Source: Thermodesulfitimonas autotrophica (GTDB lineage: Bacteria > Bacillota > Desulfotomaculia > Desulfotomaculales > Ammonificaceae). From it: 64,000 bases of DNA. The position numbers and the translations under genes were made by a program. Every line of letters starts with the position of its first letter. Position 1 is the first letter of the stretch. The stretch lies in the NCBI RefSeq assembly GCF_003815015.1, contig NZ_RKRE01000002.1, positions 1 to 64,000 on the forward strand, in the 5' to 3' direction. Below are positions 26,237 through 35,605 of the stretch, piece after piece. Under the pieces are notes generated by a model that saw only the letters and a program-made list of their open reading frames with translations, was not told the origin of the DNA and made no database searches.

Positions 26237-28666
26237 TTAAGCCACCTTACGAACGACGACGGTATCATTTTCGGCATCGACTACGATCTTATCCCCTTTA
26301 GCGAAAGTGCCTTTCAAAAGTTCTTCTGAAAGCCGGTCCTCGACGAGCCGCTGGATGGTGCGGCGCAGCGGTCGGGCGCCAAACTTCTCGTCAATACCCT
26401 GCTTCGCCAGCAGGTCTTTCAAGCCGTCCCCGAACTCCACCGTGACGTTCTGCTCCTGGAGCCGCTTGCCGACGTCCTTGAGCATCAGGTCGATAATCGC
26501 CCGGACGTGCTCTTCGGTCAGCGGATGGAAGACGATGATTTCGTCGATCCGGTTAAGGAACTCGGGCCGGAAGGTCCGCTGGAGCTCACCCATAACCTTT
26601 TCCTTCATCGCCTCGTACGCCGCCTTTTGGTCATCCGTGGCCCGGAAACCGAGCGCCCCTTCCTTCTTCAGCAACCTGACGCCGACGTTCGAGGTCATGA
26701 TGATCACCGTGTTTTTGAAATCGACGGTGCGCCCCTTGGCATCGGTGAGCCGCCCGTCTTCCATCACCTGCAAAAGAATGTTGAAGACGTCCGGGTGCGC
26801 CTTCTCAATTTCGTCCAGTAGCACCACGGTGTACGGCCGCCGTCTTACCGCCTCGGTAAGCTGTCCTCCCTCTTCGTAGCCCACATATCCTGGTGGCGCG
26901 CCTACCAGCCGCGAAACCGTATGGCGCTCCATGTACTCGGACATGTCGATACGGACCATCGCGTCCTCATCGCCGAAAAGGGCTTCGGCCAATGCCTTAG
27001 CAAGCTCAGTCTTACCGACACCTGTAGGCCCGAGAAAGATGAAACTGCCGATGGGCCGCCGCGGGTCCTTTAATCCCGCCCGCGCCCGGCGGATGGCCCG
27101 CGCTACGGCGCTTACAGCCTCATCCTGGCCAACCACCCGCTGGTGCAGGACCTCCTCGAGCTTCAAAAGCCGCTCAGTTTCCTCAACCTTAAGCTGTTTT
27201 ACCGGAATGCCTGTCCAGCTCGCGACTATTTCCGCAATATCCTCCTCGGTTACCTCCAGCTTACCTTCCCCCTGTTTTTGCCGCCAGGCCTCACGCGCAG
27301 CCTCAATTTCGCTCCGCAGCCGCGCCTCCTGGTCCCGGAGCTGGGCAGCCTTTTCAAACTCCTGAGCGGTTACCGCCGCCTCTTTCTCCTTGCGAAGTTC
27401 CTCAAGCCGCTGCTCCATCTCCTTTACGTCCGGTGGGGGGGTGAACGCCCGGAGTCTTACCCGGGAAGCTGCTTCGTCGATCAGGTCAATCGCCTTATCC
27501 GGCAGGAAACGGTCGGTAATGTACCGGTCCGAAAGCTTAGCCGCCGCCTCGATAGCCGCGTCTGTGATCCTTACCTTATGGTGCGCCTCATACCGGTCGC
27601 GCAGGCCTTTCAAAATGGCAATCGTCTCTTCAACCGTAGGCTCACCCACCATCACCGGCTGGAAGCGGCGCTCTAACGCCGGGTCCCGCTCGACATGCTT
27701 CCGGTACTCGTCAAGGGTCGTCGCACCGATACATTGCATCTCACCCCGCGCCAGGGCAGGCTTCAAGATATTCGCCGCATCGATGGCCCCCTCGGCAGCA
27801 CCAGCCCCAATGATCGTGTGCAGCTCGTCGATGAAGAGGATGATGTTCCCCGCACCCCTGATCTCGTCGAGAATTTTCTTCAGGCGATCCTCGAATTCGC
27901 CCCGGTACTTTGTACCGGCCACCACGGAAGCCAGGTCCAGCGCTACGACCCGCTTATCGAGCAGTACCTCAGGCACCTTGCCCGCCGCAATCCGCTGGGC
28001 CAGACCCTCAACAATAGCCGTTTTCCCTACACCGGGGTCGCCGATAAGCACCGGGTTGTTTTTCGTCCGCCGGCTCAGGATCTGGATCACCCGCTCGATC
28101 TCCTGTTCGCGCCCGACGACGGGATCAAGCCTGTCCTCCCGCGCCAACCTTGTCAAATCCCGCCCGAACTGGTCAAGCACCGGGGTTTTCGAGGGCCCCT
28201 TCTCAGTTCCGGGCCCGGTACCGGCAGCCACACCCGCACCGAGTACCTCCATCACTGCCGCCCGGAGACGGTCGAGCTCCACACCGAGCGCCGCCAGCGC
28301 CCGCGCCGCAACTCCTTCGCCTTCCCTTACCAAGCCAAGGAGCAGGTGCTCCGTACCGATGTAGTTGTGACCAAGCTGCCGCGCCTCATCAATAGCCAGC
28401 TCTATAACGCGCTTGGCCCGCGGGGTCAGGCTCACTTCCTGCACGAGAGGACCCTGAACTCGCTCCACCAGCTGCTCAACCTGAGCCCGGATCGCCTCTG
28501 CACTGATACCCATTTCCTTCAGCACCCGCGCCGCGACGCCCTCCCCTTCGCGCACCAGCCCAAGCAGGATGTGCTCGGTGCCTACGAAAGGATAGTTCAT
28601 CAAGCGCGCCTCCTCCTGCGCCAGCAGAAGGACCTTTTGTGCCCGTTGCGTAAATCTACCGAACAT
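26237..28666 (-). CDS. clpC: ATP-dependent Clp protease ATPase subunit ClpC
   Basis: A HSP100 unfoldase that feeds ClpP and, with McsB, degrades phospho-arginine-tagged proteins. It is about 809 residues. Two Clp_N repeats are at about 1-145. The first AAA domain has Walker A GDPGVGKT (about 208), a UVR-containing linker follows (about 410-460; [20 protein letters not shown]), and the second AAA domain has GPTGVGKT (about 540). The C-terminus has the ClpP-docking region. ATG 28666 ([10 protein letters not shown]) is chosen because GGGAGGG lies 7 bases upstream; an ATG 15 bases further upstream leaves no SD spacing. Confidence 0.97.
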   Translation of the reverse strand: MFGRFTQRAQKVLLLAQEEARLMNYPFVGTEHILLGLVREGEGVAARVLKEMGISAEAIRAQVEQLVERVQGPLVQEVSLTPRAKRVIELAIDEARQLGHNYIGTEHLLLGLVREGEGVAARALAALGVELDRLRAAVMEVLGAGVAAGTGPGTEKGPSKTPVLDQFGRDLTRLAREDRLDPVVGREQEIERVIQILSRRTKNNPVLIGDPGVGKTAIVEGLAQRIAAGKVPEVLLDKRVVALDLASVVAGTKYRGEFEDRLKKILDEIRGAGNIILFIDELHTIIGAGAAEGAIDAANILKPALARGEMQCIGATTLDEYRKHVERDPALERRFQPVMVGEPTVEETIAILKGLRDRYEAHHKVRITDAAIEAAAKLSDRYITDRFLPDKAIDLIDEAASRVRLRAFTPPPDVKEMEQRLEELRKEKEAAVTAQEFEKAAQLRDQEARLRSEIEAAREAWRQKQGEGKLEVTEEDIAEIVASWTGIPVKQLKVEETERLLKLEEVLHQRVVGQDEAVSAVARAIRRARAGLKDPRRPIGSFIFLGPTGVGKTELAKALAEALFGDEDAMVRIDMSEYMERHTVSRLVGAPPGYVGYEEGGQLTEAVRRRPYTVVLLDEIEKAHPDVFNILLQVMEDGRLTDAKGRTVDFKNTVIIMTSNVGVRLLKKEGALGFRATDDQKAAYEAMKEKVMGELQRTFRPEFLNRIDEIIVFHPLTEEHVRAIIDLMLKDVGKRLQEQNVTVEFGDGLKDLLAKQGIDEKFGARPLRRTIQRLVEDRLSEELLKGTFAKGDKIVVDAENDTVVVRKVA

Positions 28667-28715
28667 TTGCATCCCTCCCATACTAAAATGATTGCCTCAG
28701 TTTTTGCCTGGTAAA

Positions 28716-29789
28716 CTACCTACGCTGCTCGCGCAGCCGCTCGCGCACCAGCCGCGCGCGCAGGACATCACGCTCGTAAGGTTTTAGTTCCCTGCCGGCC
28801 ATCTTCATCAGAAAAGCCGGCTGCGTTAGCACCATCAACTCCGCGATAAGGGCGTACGAAATCCCTTTGAGCATCCCTAACGCCACACCAAGACGCAGGT
28901 TGGAAAGGTGCTTCATCGTTTCCTCAGAACTGATAATCTGAGCGTACCGAAGAATCCCGTAGGACCGGAAAACTCTATCCTCGAGAAGTTCCCGCTCCTT
29001 CTGGTAAAGCCCCTTCCGCGCTTCGCGCTCTTGGTTTACCAACCGGCGTACCAGGGCCTTGAGATTACCGATCAACTCCTCCTCCCGTCGCCCAAGCGTG
29101 ATCTGGTTGGAAACCTGGAAAAGGTCCCCCGCAGCCCGCGTCCCTTCGCCATAAAGACCGCGTACTGTGAGCCCTAGCTTGTTAAGCCCCGAAACCACCT
29201 CTTCGATCATTTTGGTGGCCACCAGCCCTGGCAGATGCAGCATCACGGAAGCCCGCAGCCCCGTGCCCACGTTGGTCGGGCAGGCTGTAAGGTAACCGAA
29301 ATCCTCGCTAAAGGCGTAGTCGAGCGTAGCCTCGAGGGCATCGTCTGCCCGGGTGGCCAGTTCCCAGCAGTCGTCGAGCGCAAGCCCCGGGAGGAGACAC
29401 TGGATGCGTAGGTGGTCCTCTTCGTTAACCATGATGCTGAGCACTTCGTCCGGCCGCAGGGCCACCGCCTTCGCCGCTGCGTCTCCCTTAAGAAAATCAG
29501 GGCTTACCAGGTGCTTCGCCACCAAAACCTGCCTTTCCGTCGGCGTCAGCTCGGCAAGGCAGGTGACGTCCAGTTGTCCGAGCCTAGCCACCGTTTCCGG
29601 CCGGTCCACGGCGAGGCGCACCGCGTGGACGACCTCCTCCGCCTGCTCCCGGCTCATCCGGTGGGGAAAGGGATAGGCGGCGAGGTTACGGGCGAGCCTT
29701 ACCCGGCTCGAAACCACCACGTCCGCGTCCGCCCCGCCTTCTTCCATCCAGCGGCTGTGCGGGTTTGTCAGCGTTTCTCTGATGCCCAT
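28716..29789 (-). CDS. mcsB: Protein-arginine kinase McsB
   Basis: Phosphorylates arginine on CtsR and misfolded proteins, marking them for ClpCP. The 357-residue protein has the phosphagen-kinase fold with the ATP-binding SSRVRLARNL motif at about 27-36, and CPTNVGTGLRASVMLHLPGL containing the catalytic Cys and substrate loop at about 165-185. It is directly abutted to mcsA (no gap between stop and start). Confidence 0.96.
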   Translation of the reverse strand: MGIRETLTNPHSRWMEEGGADADVVVSSRVRLARNLAAYPFPHRMSREQAEEVVHAVRLAVDRPETVARLGQLDVTCLAELTPTERQVLVAKHLVSPDFLKGDAAAKAVALRPDEVLSIMVNEEDHLRIQCLLPGLALDDCWELATRADDALEATLDYAFSEDFGYLTACPTNVGTGLRASVMLHLPGLVATKMIEEVVSGLNKLGLTVRGLYGEGTRAAGDLFQVSNQITLGRREEELIGNLKALVRRLVNQEREARKGLYQKERELLEDRVFRSYGILRYAQIISSEETMKHLSNLRLGVALGMLKGISYALIAELMVLTQPAFLMKMAGRELKPYERDVLRARLVRERLREQRR

Positions 29790-30305
29790 TCATTTCCCCC
29801 CTCCCAGGCTCTTTTCCAGTTCCCGGATGCGGTCACGAAGCTTGGCCGCCTTCTCGAACTCTTCCTTCCGCACGGCCATTTCGAGTTCCCGGCGTAACCG
29901 GGCCAGTTCCTGTTTCACCCCGGAGATTTTTCCGCCCCGGGCCGGAACCTTACCTGTATGCTGCACTGTTCCGTGAATCCGGTGCAGCACCTGTTCGACC
30001 GTACCCCGAAATTCCGAATAACATTCAGCGCAACCTAAGATACCCCGCCGGAGGAAATCTTCCTCCTTAAGGCCACAGCGCGGGCACCGCCGGCCGGCTG
30101 CTACTGGGGCTTCTGGCTCCGGTTCAAAAAGCCCTCCTAAAAAATCCTGAAATACAAACTGCGGCATTCCCCCGAAGCCGGTTATCCCGGCTTCCCGCGC
30201 ACATTCCTCGCAGAGGTGCATCTCCTGCTTCTTATTATTGGTAATCTCGGTGTAATGCACCGTTGCCGGCTTTTTGCCACACCGCTCGCAGAGCAACCCC
30301 GCCAC
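29790..30305 (-). CDS. mcsA: McsA, activator of McsB
   Basis: A 171-residue zinc-binding partner of McsB. Two zinc modules are visible: CERCGKKPA...LCEECAREAG (about 6-40) and CPRCGLKEEDF...GCAECYSEF (about 75-105). The C-terminal ~45 residues are a UVR motif (LRRELEMAVRKEEFEKAAKL). It lies 38 bases after ctsR in the canonical operon order. Confidence 0.95.
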   Translation of the reverse strand: MAGLLCERCGKKPATVHYTEITNNKKQEMHLCEECAREAGITGFGGMPQFVFQDFLGGLFEPEPEAPVAAGRRCPRCGLKEEDFLRRGILGCAECYSEFRGTVEQVLHRIHGTVQHTGKVPARGGKISGVKQELARLRRELEMAVRKEEFEKAAKLRDRIRELEKSLGGGK

Positions 30306-30343
30306 CTCCTCCTATTTAAGTTCCGGGGCTTTACCCCGGCCCC

Positions 30344-30829
30344 TCAGTTTCCGCTCTGCCCCTCGCGCCCGAAGAGAGCGGTTAACATCACCCGCAGCAA
30401 CACGGCGCGAATCCGGTTGCGCAGCGGTAGCACCACCTCCTTTAACCCGGTGGAAACGACTTCCCGCATGAGATTCGCCTCCCGCCCGCTGATCAGCCCC
30501 GCCGCCCGCAGTCGTTCGATCAGCGCCAGCGCCTGAATTTGCGACACCTCGTCCCCGCAAATCCTGAGCGTTTCGTAGACAAGCGCGTCAGGGCTGCCCG
30601 GCGGCAGCTTCGAAATCCGCAGGAAGCCTCCGCCGCCACGCCGACTCTCGACGTAAAAACCGTGCCAGATAGTAAAACGGGTGCTGAGCACATAGTTTAT
30701 CTGCGCCGGCACACAGCCAAAACGGAGGGCCAGCGCGTTGCGGCGGACCTCCACCTGACCGGTGGGGCTTTCCGCCAGCAACTCCTTGATGTACCGCTCG
30801 ATCTCGTCAGCAAGCCTTCCCATAACCAC
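30344..30829 (-). CDS. ctsR: Transcriptional repressor CtsR
   Basis: Repressor of class III heat-shock genes. The product is 161 residues. An N-terminal winged helix (LADEIERYIKELLAES; FGCVPAQINYVLSTRF) with the glycine-rich wing RRGGGGF recognises tandem heptads. The C-terminal domain is the McsB-controlled dimerisation part. GTG 30829 and ATG 30823 are both possible starts. A tandem 10-base repeat just upstream (30849-30868) fits autoregulation. Confidence 0.95.
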   Translation of the reverse strand: MVMGRLADEIERYIKELLAESPTGQVEVRRNALALRFGCVPAQINYVLSTRFTIWHGFYVESRRGGGGFLRISKLPPGSPDALVYETLRICGDEVSQIQALALIERLRAAGLISGREANLMREVVSTGLKEVVLPLRNRIRAVLLRVMLTALFGREGQSGN

Positions 30830-30846
30830 CAGAAATTGCGTATTAG

Positions 30847-30900
30847 TTTGACTTTAACTGACTTTAACTTTAAAGTACAAAAGACCTCTCCGGAATGCAA
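30847..30900 (-). promoter_or_regulatory. ctsR operon promoter and CtsR operator
   Basis: On the minus strand, -35 TTGCAT (30895-30900) and -10 TACTTT (30872-30877) are 17 apart. Immediately downstream are two perfect tandem copies of GTTAAAGTCA (30859-30868 and 30849-30858), the second followed by AA. They contain AAAGTCA-3-AAAGTCA, close to the CtsR consensus of two RGTCAAA heptads 3 bases apart. Repressor bound here would block transcription start. Confidence 0.75.
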
Positions 30901-31155
30901 CTCCCTTTAGAAGTGATTTTTGCCGGTATCAAGCTGATTTAAACTAAAAGGCAATACTTAGCACCCAGAACATGAGAATTTCACTCTACCTCACCCTATA
31001 TCGTCACCGTAATTCTTAATCTACCTGGCACCCGGGAAGCTTTTCGGTACTAATCCTCAAGATGCGGTTAATGTAGCCGATGTACCAGAACAGACCGCTT
31101 TTCTTTAACCATTAATACCAACTGGCAGGTCCAACCTGCAGATCGTGAGGTTGAA
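30901..31155. other. Divergent intergenic gap between ctsR and an orphan gene
   Basis: No gene is seen. The AT content is higher than in neighbouring genes. A short hairpin GCAGGT-cca-ACCTGC is at 31125-31139, just before the SD (GTGAGG) of the 31156 gene. No clear rightward promoter is recognisable. Confidence 0.4.
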
Positions 31156-31662
31156 ATGCCGAAGCTAATCAAGCCGGAAAGAGCTATTGAGACGGTCCTG
31201 GGGGACCTTCTCTGGGAGAGACGTCTTCGGTTGCGTCGGGCCGTCCACCCTCACTACTACATGTACATGCGCGTAGGCCACCAGCCGTTAAGGCTCGGTT
31301 TCGACTTTCACTGGCGCGACGAATGGTGGGTCTGGGAAGGGCTCAAACTCAGAAACCGGTCCCCTGGAGATCCAAGGGTGGAAGAAGAATTCAGAAAAAG
31401 ATACGCCCACTCCTTTAATGTCTGGCTCGGCACAAATACCTGGACCGTCAATCTTTCAGAAATTGCCGGTAACTGGACGTTCAAGAACTGGTTCGCCACG
31501 CAGGAAGAGCTGGAAGAAAGGCTGCACGCAGTTCGCCGGGTGCTTCTGTCATCCGGTCTGGCCGATCGCGAACAAACCACAGGCACCTCACCATACCCGG
31601 AGTTCCCGGGACCAGACGACCGGTGGCAGGGCCCCGGATACCAATCGCCCCACCCCCTATAA
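31156..31662 (+). CDS. Tryptophan-rich hypothetical protein
   Basis: I do not recognise this 168-residue protein. It is unusually rich in Trp (about eleven) and aromatic residues, concentrated at about 50-115: FDFHWRDEWWVWEGL, FNVWLGTNTWTVNL and NWTFKNWFATQEEL. A basic N-terminal helix (about 15-35; WERRLRLRRAVHPHYY) and a Pro/Gly-rich tail (PYPEFPGPDDRWQGPG) flank this core. There is no signal peptide or membrane segment. It starts at ATG with GTGAGG 6 bases upstream. It stands alone between ctsR and tRNA-Leu. Confidence 0.6.
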   Translation: MPKLIKPERAIETVLGDLLWERRLRLRRAVHPHYYMYMRVGHQPLRLGFDFHWRDEWWVWEGLKLRNRSPGDPRVEEEFRKRYAHSFNVWLGTNTWTVNLSEIAGNWTFKNWFATQEELEERLHAVRRVLLSSGLADREQTTGTSPYPEFPGPDDRWQGPGYQSPHPL

Positions 31663-31672
31663 ACCATTGGGA

Positions 31673-31709
31673 GAACACCGCCTGAGACGGGCAGCATCCG
31701 GCGGTGTTC
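31673..31709. terminator. Hairpin after the Trp-rich gene
   Basis: A perfect 10-bp inverted repeat GAACACCGCC (31673-31682) / GGCGGTGTTC (31700-31709) with a 17-base loop, 11 bases past the stop. It lacks a T-run, so it may act as an RNA 3' stabiliser rather than an intrinsic terminator. Confidence 0.45.
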
Positions 31710-31754
31710 GGCTGTGACGGTACGAAAGAGGGCTTGGCCTGAAGTAGAAAAGGA

Positions 31755-31781
31755 AAGGGTTCCCAAAAACCGGGAACCCTT
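31755..31781 (-). terminator. Intrinsic terminator of tRNA-Leu
   Basis: The stem AAGGGTTCCC (31755-31764) / GGGAACCCTT (31772-31781) has a 7-base loop. On the minus strand it is followed by a pyrimidine-rich TCCTTTTC. It lies 10 bases beyond the tRNA 3' end. Confidence 0.75.
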
Positions 31782-31791
31782 GATTTATCTC

Positions 31792-31876
31792 TGGTGCGGG
31801 TGAAGGGACTTGAACCCCCACGGGGAAACCCCACCAGATCCTAAGTCTGGCGCGTCTGCCGTTCCGCCACACCCGC
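31792..31876 (-). tRNA. tRNA-Leu (anticodon TAG)
   Basis: An 85-base class II tRNA with acceptor GCGGGTG/CACCCGC, anticodon loop CTTAGGA, a long variable arm (TGGGGTTTCCCCGT) and encoded CCA. Confidence 0.95.
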
Positions 31877-31896
31877 GCATTAGCCTTCTCACGCTT

Positions 31897-31925
31897 ATTA
31901 TAAGCCTCTCGGGGTTCCCCGTCAA
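31897..31925 (-). promoter_or_regulatory. Sigma-A promoter of tRNA-Leu
   Basis: On the minus strand TTGACG (31920-31925), 17 spacer, TATAAT (31897-31902), 20 bases ahead of the tRNA. Confidence 0.85.
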
Positions 31926-32029
31926 CGGACCCGCACCGGTCCGCGAGCCAGCGCATAACAGGGCTTCCAAGTTGCCTGCTGCAGGTGTAGCAGGTCGCCT
32001 TAAGACCCGATTTGCATTGCGAAAATGGT

Positions 32030-32059
32030 TTGTCCTTTAAGGCCGCCTTAAGATATAAT
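32030..32059 (+). promoter_or_regulatory. Sigma-A promoter of lspA-rluD
   Basis: TTGTCC (32030-32035), 18 spacer, TATAAT (32054-32059), about 42 bases ahead of the lspA start. Confidence 0.6.
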
Positions 32060-32108
32060 CCTGAACAGGCACCGTCACAAAATACTTGCGGGTGGAGGAA
32101 TAAAACCT

Positions 32109-32537
32109 TTGCGCACCTTTTATCTAACGGCTGCGTTGAGTCTTTTACTCGACCAGGTGGCGAAAATACTGGTAGTAAATTATCTTTTTCACCCGGTGGT
32201 ATTGTTACCAGGTCTTGTAGTGCTGCGCCGCGTGCAAAATCCCGGTGCCGCATTTGGGCTTTTCGCGCAGCGCAACCTTTTCCTGATTTTGGTTGGTCTC
32301 CTCCTATCCTTTACCCTTCTTCTCGCGCACAACAGGCTCAGAGAAGCACCCGCCTTCTGGCGCACCGGTGCCGGCCTTATCCTCGGCGGCACGCTCGGTA
32401 ATCTTATCGACAGGCTGCGCCTGGGACACGTCGTTGACTTCGTCGACCTCGGTTTCTGGCCGGTCTTCAACATCGCCGACGTCGCGATCACCTGCGGCGT
32501 CGGGATAATTATCCTGAATCTGCTGCGGGAGCGATAG
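32109..32537 (+). CDS. lspA: Lipoprotein signal peptidase (signal peptidase II)
   Basis: Membrane aspartyl protease that removes lipoprotein signal peptides. It has 142 residues and four membrane segments. The catalytic Asp residues lie in GNLIDRLRLGHVVDFVDL (about 96-113) and FNIADVAI (about 118-125). The start is TTG with GGTGGAGG about 10 bases upstream. rluD follows after 2 bases, the standard Firmicute pair. Confidence 0.96.
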   Translation: MRTFYLTAALSLLLDQVAKILVVNYLFHPVVLLPGLVVLRRVQNPGAAFGLFAQRNLFLILVGLLLSFTLLLAHNRLREAPAFWRTGAGLILGGTLGNLIDRLRLGHVVDFVDLGFWPVFNIADVAITCGVGIIILNLLRER

Positions 32538-32539
32538 GA

Positions 32540-33469
32540 ATGGTCCTGATCGAAAGGCTGGTCGTGGAAGAAGAAGAGGCGGGCACCCGCATAGATATTT
32601 ACCTCGCCCGTGAGATTCCGGATATTAGCCGCTCGCGCTTCCAGCAACTCATTAACGAGGGCCAGGTCCTGGTGAACGCGCGCGCCGTCCGTCCCAGCTA
32701 CCGCCTCCGCCCCGGAGACGAGATAAGCGTGCACTTACCGCCGGCGGAAACCCCGCAAATTATTCCGGAGCCCATCCCGATAGAAATCGTCTACGAGGAC
32801 CAAGACGTGCTCGTAGTCAACAAGCCCCGGGGGATGGTCGTCCACCCGGGGGCTGGACATTACCGGGGAACTCTGGTTAATGCCCTCCTTTACCGCTGCA
32901 CCGATCTATCCGGGATTAACGGGGTGCTCCGTCCGGGAATCGTGCACCGGTTGGACAAAGAAACCTCCGGCCTCCTGATGGTGGCCAAAAACGACGCGGC
33001 CCACCTCTCGCTGGCCACACAGCTAAAGGAACGCCGCATCCTCCGGGAGTACCTGGCGCTTGTTTACGGACAACTTAAGGAAGATGCGGGAACCGTAATC
33101 GCACCGATCGGCCGTCATCCCCGGGACCGCCAGAAGATGGCCGTAACCCCAACCGGAAGAGAGGCAATCACCCATTACAAGGTAGTAGAGCGGTTTACCA
33201 GGTACACGCTGCTTAGGTTACGCCTCGCCACCGGACGGACCCACCAGATCCGCGTCCATCTGACCCACATCGGCCACCCGGTGGTCGGCGACCTAAAGTA
33301 CGGCCCGGCACGGCCGCACCTCGGGCTCAGCGGGCAGTTCCTCCACGCTGGCGTGCTGGGTTTCACGCACCCAACCACGGGAGAATTTCTCCGCTTCGAA
33401 GCACCGCTGCCGCCAGAGCTTGCCGCAGTGCTCGCCAGGCTCCGCGAAGCGGAAGTATCACCGGCATGA
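32540..33469 (+). CDS. RluD family 23S/tRNA pseudouridine synthase
   Basis: A 309-residue pseudouridine synthase. The N-terminal S4 domain (about 12-75; SRSRFQQLINEGQVLVN) is followed by the catalytic domain with GIVHRLDKETSGLLMVAKN (Asp at about residue 140) and HQIRVHLTHIGHPVVGD. It matches B. subtilis YlyB, which follows lspA. The exact uridine target is not predictable from sequence. Confidence 0.93.
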   Translation: MVLIERLVVEEEEAGTRIDIYLAREIPDISRSRFQQLINEGQVLVNARAVRPSYRLRPGDEISVHLPPAETPQIIPEPIPIEIVYEDQDVLVVNKPRGMVVHPGAGHYRGTLVNALLYRCTDLSGINGVLRPGIVHRLDKETSGLLMVAKNDAAHLSLATQLKERRILREYLALVYGQLKEDAGTVIAPIGRHPRDRQKMAVTPTGREAITHYKVVERFTRYTLLRLRLATGRTHQIRVHLTHIGHPVVGDLKYGPARPHLGLSGQFLHAGVLGFTHPTTGEFLRFEAPLPPELAAVLARLREAEVSPA

Positions 33470-33501
33470 AACCTGCAGGAGCAAAAAGTGAACCGCAAAC
33501 A

Positions 33502-34299
33502 TTACGCCTCCGCCACACCAGCAATCATCGCGATCGTATCCCCGCGTAGGCCACGGCGCATGGCCTCAAGAGCCAGGACCTCGCTCGGGGGGATGTTTCC
33601 GAGGTTCACATCTGGGCCAAGACGATTAATGAGTTCCACCTGTTGCGACTTCCGGGGTGCCTCCCAGATTATGGTCTCAAGGCTGCTTACCGCGCCACAA
33701 AAGGCCTGATAAACCGTTTCCTTCAACTGCCCCTGGGCATCATAGATCCCGGTCTGGCAGCCGCTTTCGCGCCCTTCCACGATCACCCACCGGGCGCCAG
33801 CCTTAAGATCCGCGTTCGCCTGCCGGGCCATCTCCATCGGACTGGGGCAGAGCGGCAGCCGCTTCTTCCCTACCTCGGTGAGCACGGTAAAACCCGCCTC
33901 GCGCGCCAGATAGATAGCGTAATCCCTGACTTTGCGGTCAAAAGAGAGGCTTCCGTCGGAAATCTCGATGGCGGTGAACCCGATAGCCTCACAGCACTTG
34001 AGGCAGGCCGGCAGGTGCCCGCGTGCGAGCGCAATTTCGACGAAAGTTCCTCCCGGGTAAACATGGATGCCGCAGGAGCGAATCAGCTCTACTTTTTTGG
34101 CCAGCAAAGCTGGATTGTAGAGAACGGCCGTGCCAAAGCCGAGTTTGATAAAATCGACATAAGGCCCGGCCACTTCGAGAAAATCCCTTGTACCGCTCAG
34201 GCCGAGCCCTTTATCCAGGACCATGGTGATCCCAGAGTTCCGGGGCCGCTTGAGGCTGCGGCTGGCCGGTAGCAAACCGGTGATTTCCTGCCAGGTCAC
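33502..34299 (-). CDS. comA: Phosphosulfolactate synthase (ComA family)
   Basis: Adds sulfite to phosphoenolpyruvate to give phosphosulfolactate, the first step of coenzyme M synthesis in methanogens; Firmicute homologues (YitD-like) are tied to sulfolactate in spores. The TIM-barrel protein is 265 residues with RPRNSGITMVLDKGLGL (about 19-35), YVDFIKLGFGTAVLY, YPGGTFVEIA and AIEISDGSLS, all characteristic. GTG 34299 is chosen as start with AGAGGGG upstream; the frame runs on for 35 residues into the MFS gene but that part is not family-like. The gap to the MFS stop is 79 bases, so co-transcription is likely. Confidence 0.85.
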   Translation of the reverse strand: MTWQEITGLLPASRSLKRPRNSGITMVLDKGLGLSGTRDFLEVAGPYVDFIKLGFGTAVLYNPALLAKKVELIRSCGIHVYPGGTFVEIALARGHLPACLKCCEAIGFTAIEISDGSLSFDRKVRDYAIYLAREAGFTVLTEVGKKRLPLCPSPMEMARQANADLKAGARWVIVEGRESGCQTGIYDAQGQLKETVYQAFCGAVSSLETIIWEAPRKSQQVELINRLGPDVNLGNIPPSEVLALEAMRRGLRGDTIAMIAGVAEA

Positions 34300-34378
34300 T
34301 ACGCTGTCAACCCCTCTTCGCTTTTTCTGGTACGAAAAACAAACCCGCTTCCAATCTATGCACAACCCGAGGCAGCTG

Positions 34379-35590
34379 TTAAGGGGCCCGTAGCGGATTG
34401 GCAATCACGCTGCCGCGGACGAAAAGGAGGGTCGCCAGCGCTGCAAGTCCCGTTAGCGTCCCGGCCACAGCAAAAGCCGCTCCCCTGGAGTAGGAAAGCA
34501 GGAAACCAAAAAGCGGGGGACCTACTGCCACGCCCCAGAAGCGCACCCCGCCGTAGAGGGCAGTGACGATCCCCCGGGCATTAGGACCAACGCTCGAAGT
34601 AACCAGGGTATTAAGACAGGGAAGGGTCAGGCCTGTCCCCACGCCAGCAACACTCACCGCCGTAAAAAAGGGAACCGTGCCGCAGCAGAAAATAAGCGAT
34701 AGAAGCGCCCCCGTTATGAGCAGCAGCCCCGTCACCACGACGAACGGCATCAGGTTGAGACGCCTTTTAATCGCCCACCCGGTAAGGTAGGCGGCAACAC
34801 ACATAAAAAAGACCGGCACGGCAAGGAGCAGCCCCTTGTGGGTCCCCCCCGCCCTGAAAGCAGTCTCCAGATACTCCGAGAGGAAGAAGAGCAGCCCGAA
34901 AAGGACTAAAAGCGCCGTCGCACCGGCAAAGAAGATGCCCCCTAAACTCCTGCCCTTCTGCCTTAGGACGGCCCCGAGCGTCAACCAATACTGCTTTAAG
35001 CCCGGGACCTGGCGGCGGGTCGGAGGCTCCGGAATCAAGAAGAGGATCGCCAGAAGTACGGGCAAAACAAGGATTGGGAAGACAAAAAACGGATAGAACC
35101 AGCCGAAAAGACCAATGGCGGCACCAAGAATCGGGCTCATGATCTTCCCTACGCCGTTGGCCGCTTCCAGGAAACCGAGCGCCCGGCTCCGCGCGGCACC
35201 ACCGAAGAGGTCGCCGGCCAAGGTCATGGCTACCGGTGCGGTCCCGGCCGCACCTATTCCTTGCAAAGCCCGGCTGAGGAGGATAAAAAGGAAAGCCTCT
35301 TTCCCGGCGATGATTGCGCTGCATCCGGCAGCAAGACCACCGAGGGCGTAGAGCGCAAGGGCCGGTAGGAGTACCGCCCGCCTGCCGAACCGGTCCGCAA
35401 AGAAACCGGTGCAGGGAATTGCCAGTCCCGCCGGCACCGAGAAGAGGGTAATGATGAGACCCGCCTGAAAGGAAGAGATACCTAACGCCTTCTTCATCGC
35501 CGGCAAAACCGGAATAAGCATCGAATTCCCCAATACCATTATTAGGGGAACCCCGGCGAGCACCGGAAGGTAGAGCTTCTTCATCAGCAC
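34379..35590 (-). CDS. Major facilitator superfamily transporter
   Basis: A 403-residue carrier with about 12 membrane segments. The MFS signature loop 2-3 is visible (GFFADRFGRRAVLLPAL, about 62-78), as are LSRALQGIGAAGTAP and FLEAANGVGKIMSPILGAA, which resemble drug:H+ antiporters. The SD is weak. Its only operon partner is the phosphosulfolactate synthase, so a sulfonate or sulfolactate carrier is possible, but sequence alone would equally suit a drug exporter. Confidence 0.85.
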   Translation of the reverse strand: MLMKKLYLPVLAGVPLIMVLGNSMLIPVLPAMKKALGISSFQAGLIITLFSVPAGLAIPCTGFFADRFGRRAVLLPALALYALGGLAAGCSAIIAGKEAFLFILLSRALQGIGAAGTAPVAMTLAGDLFGGAARSRALGFLEAANGVGKIMSPILGAAIGLFGWFYPFFVFPILVLPVLLAILFLIPEPPTRRQVPGLKQYWLTLGAVLRQKGRSLGGIFFAGATALLVLFGLLFFLSEYLETAFRAGGTHKGLLLAVPVFFMCVAAYLTGWAIKRRLNLMPFVVVTGLLLITGALLSLIFCCGTVPFFTAVSVAGVGTGLTLPCLNTLVTSSVGPNARGIVTALYGGVRFWGVAVGPPLFGFLLSYSRGAAFAVAGTLTGLAALATLLFVRGSVIANPLRAP

Positions 35591-35605
35591 TTATTTTTTC
35601 GCGTC

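Noticed and set aside
27695-28714. A 339-codon plus-strand open frame across clpC
   Set aside because: It is antisense to clpC, whose domains and motifs are complete. No domain is recognised in the shadow.
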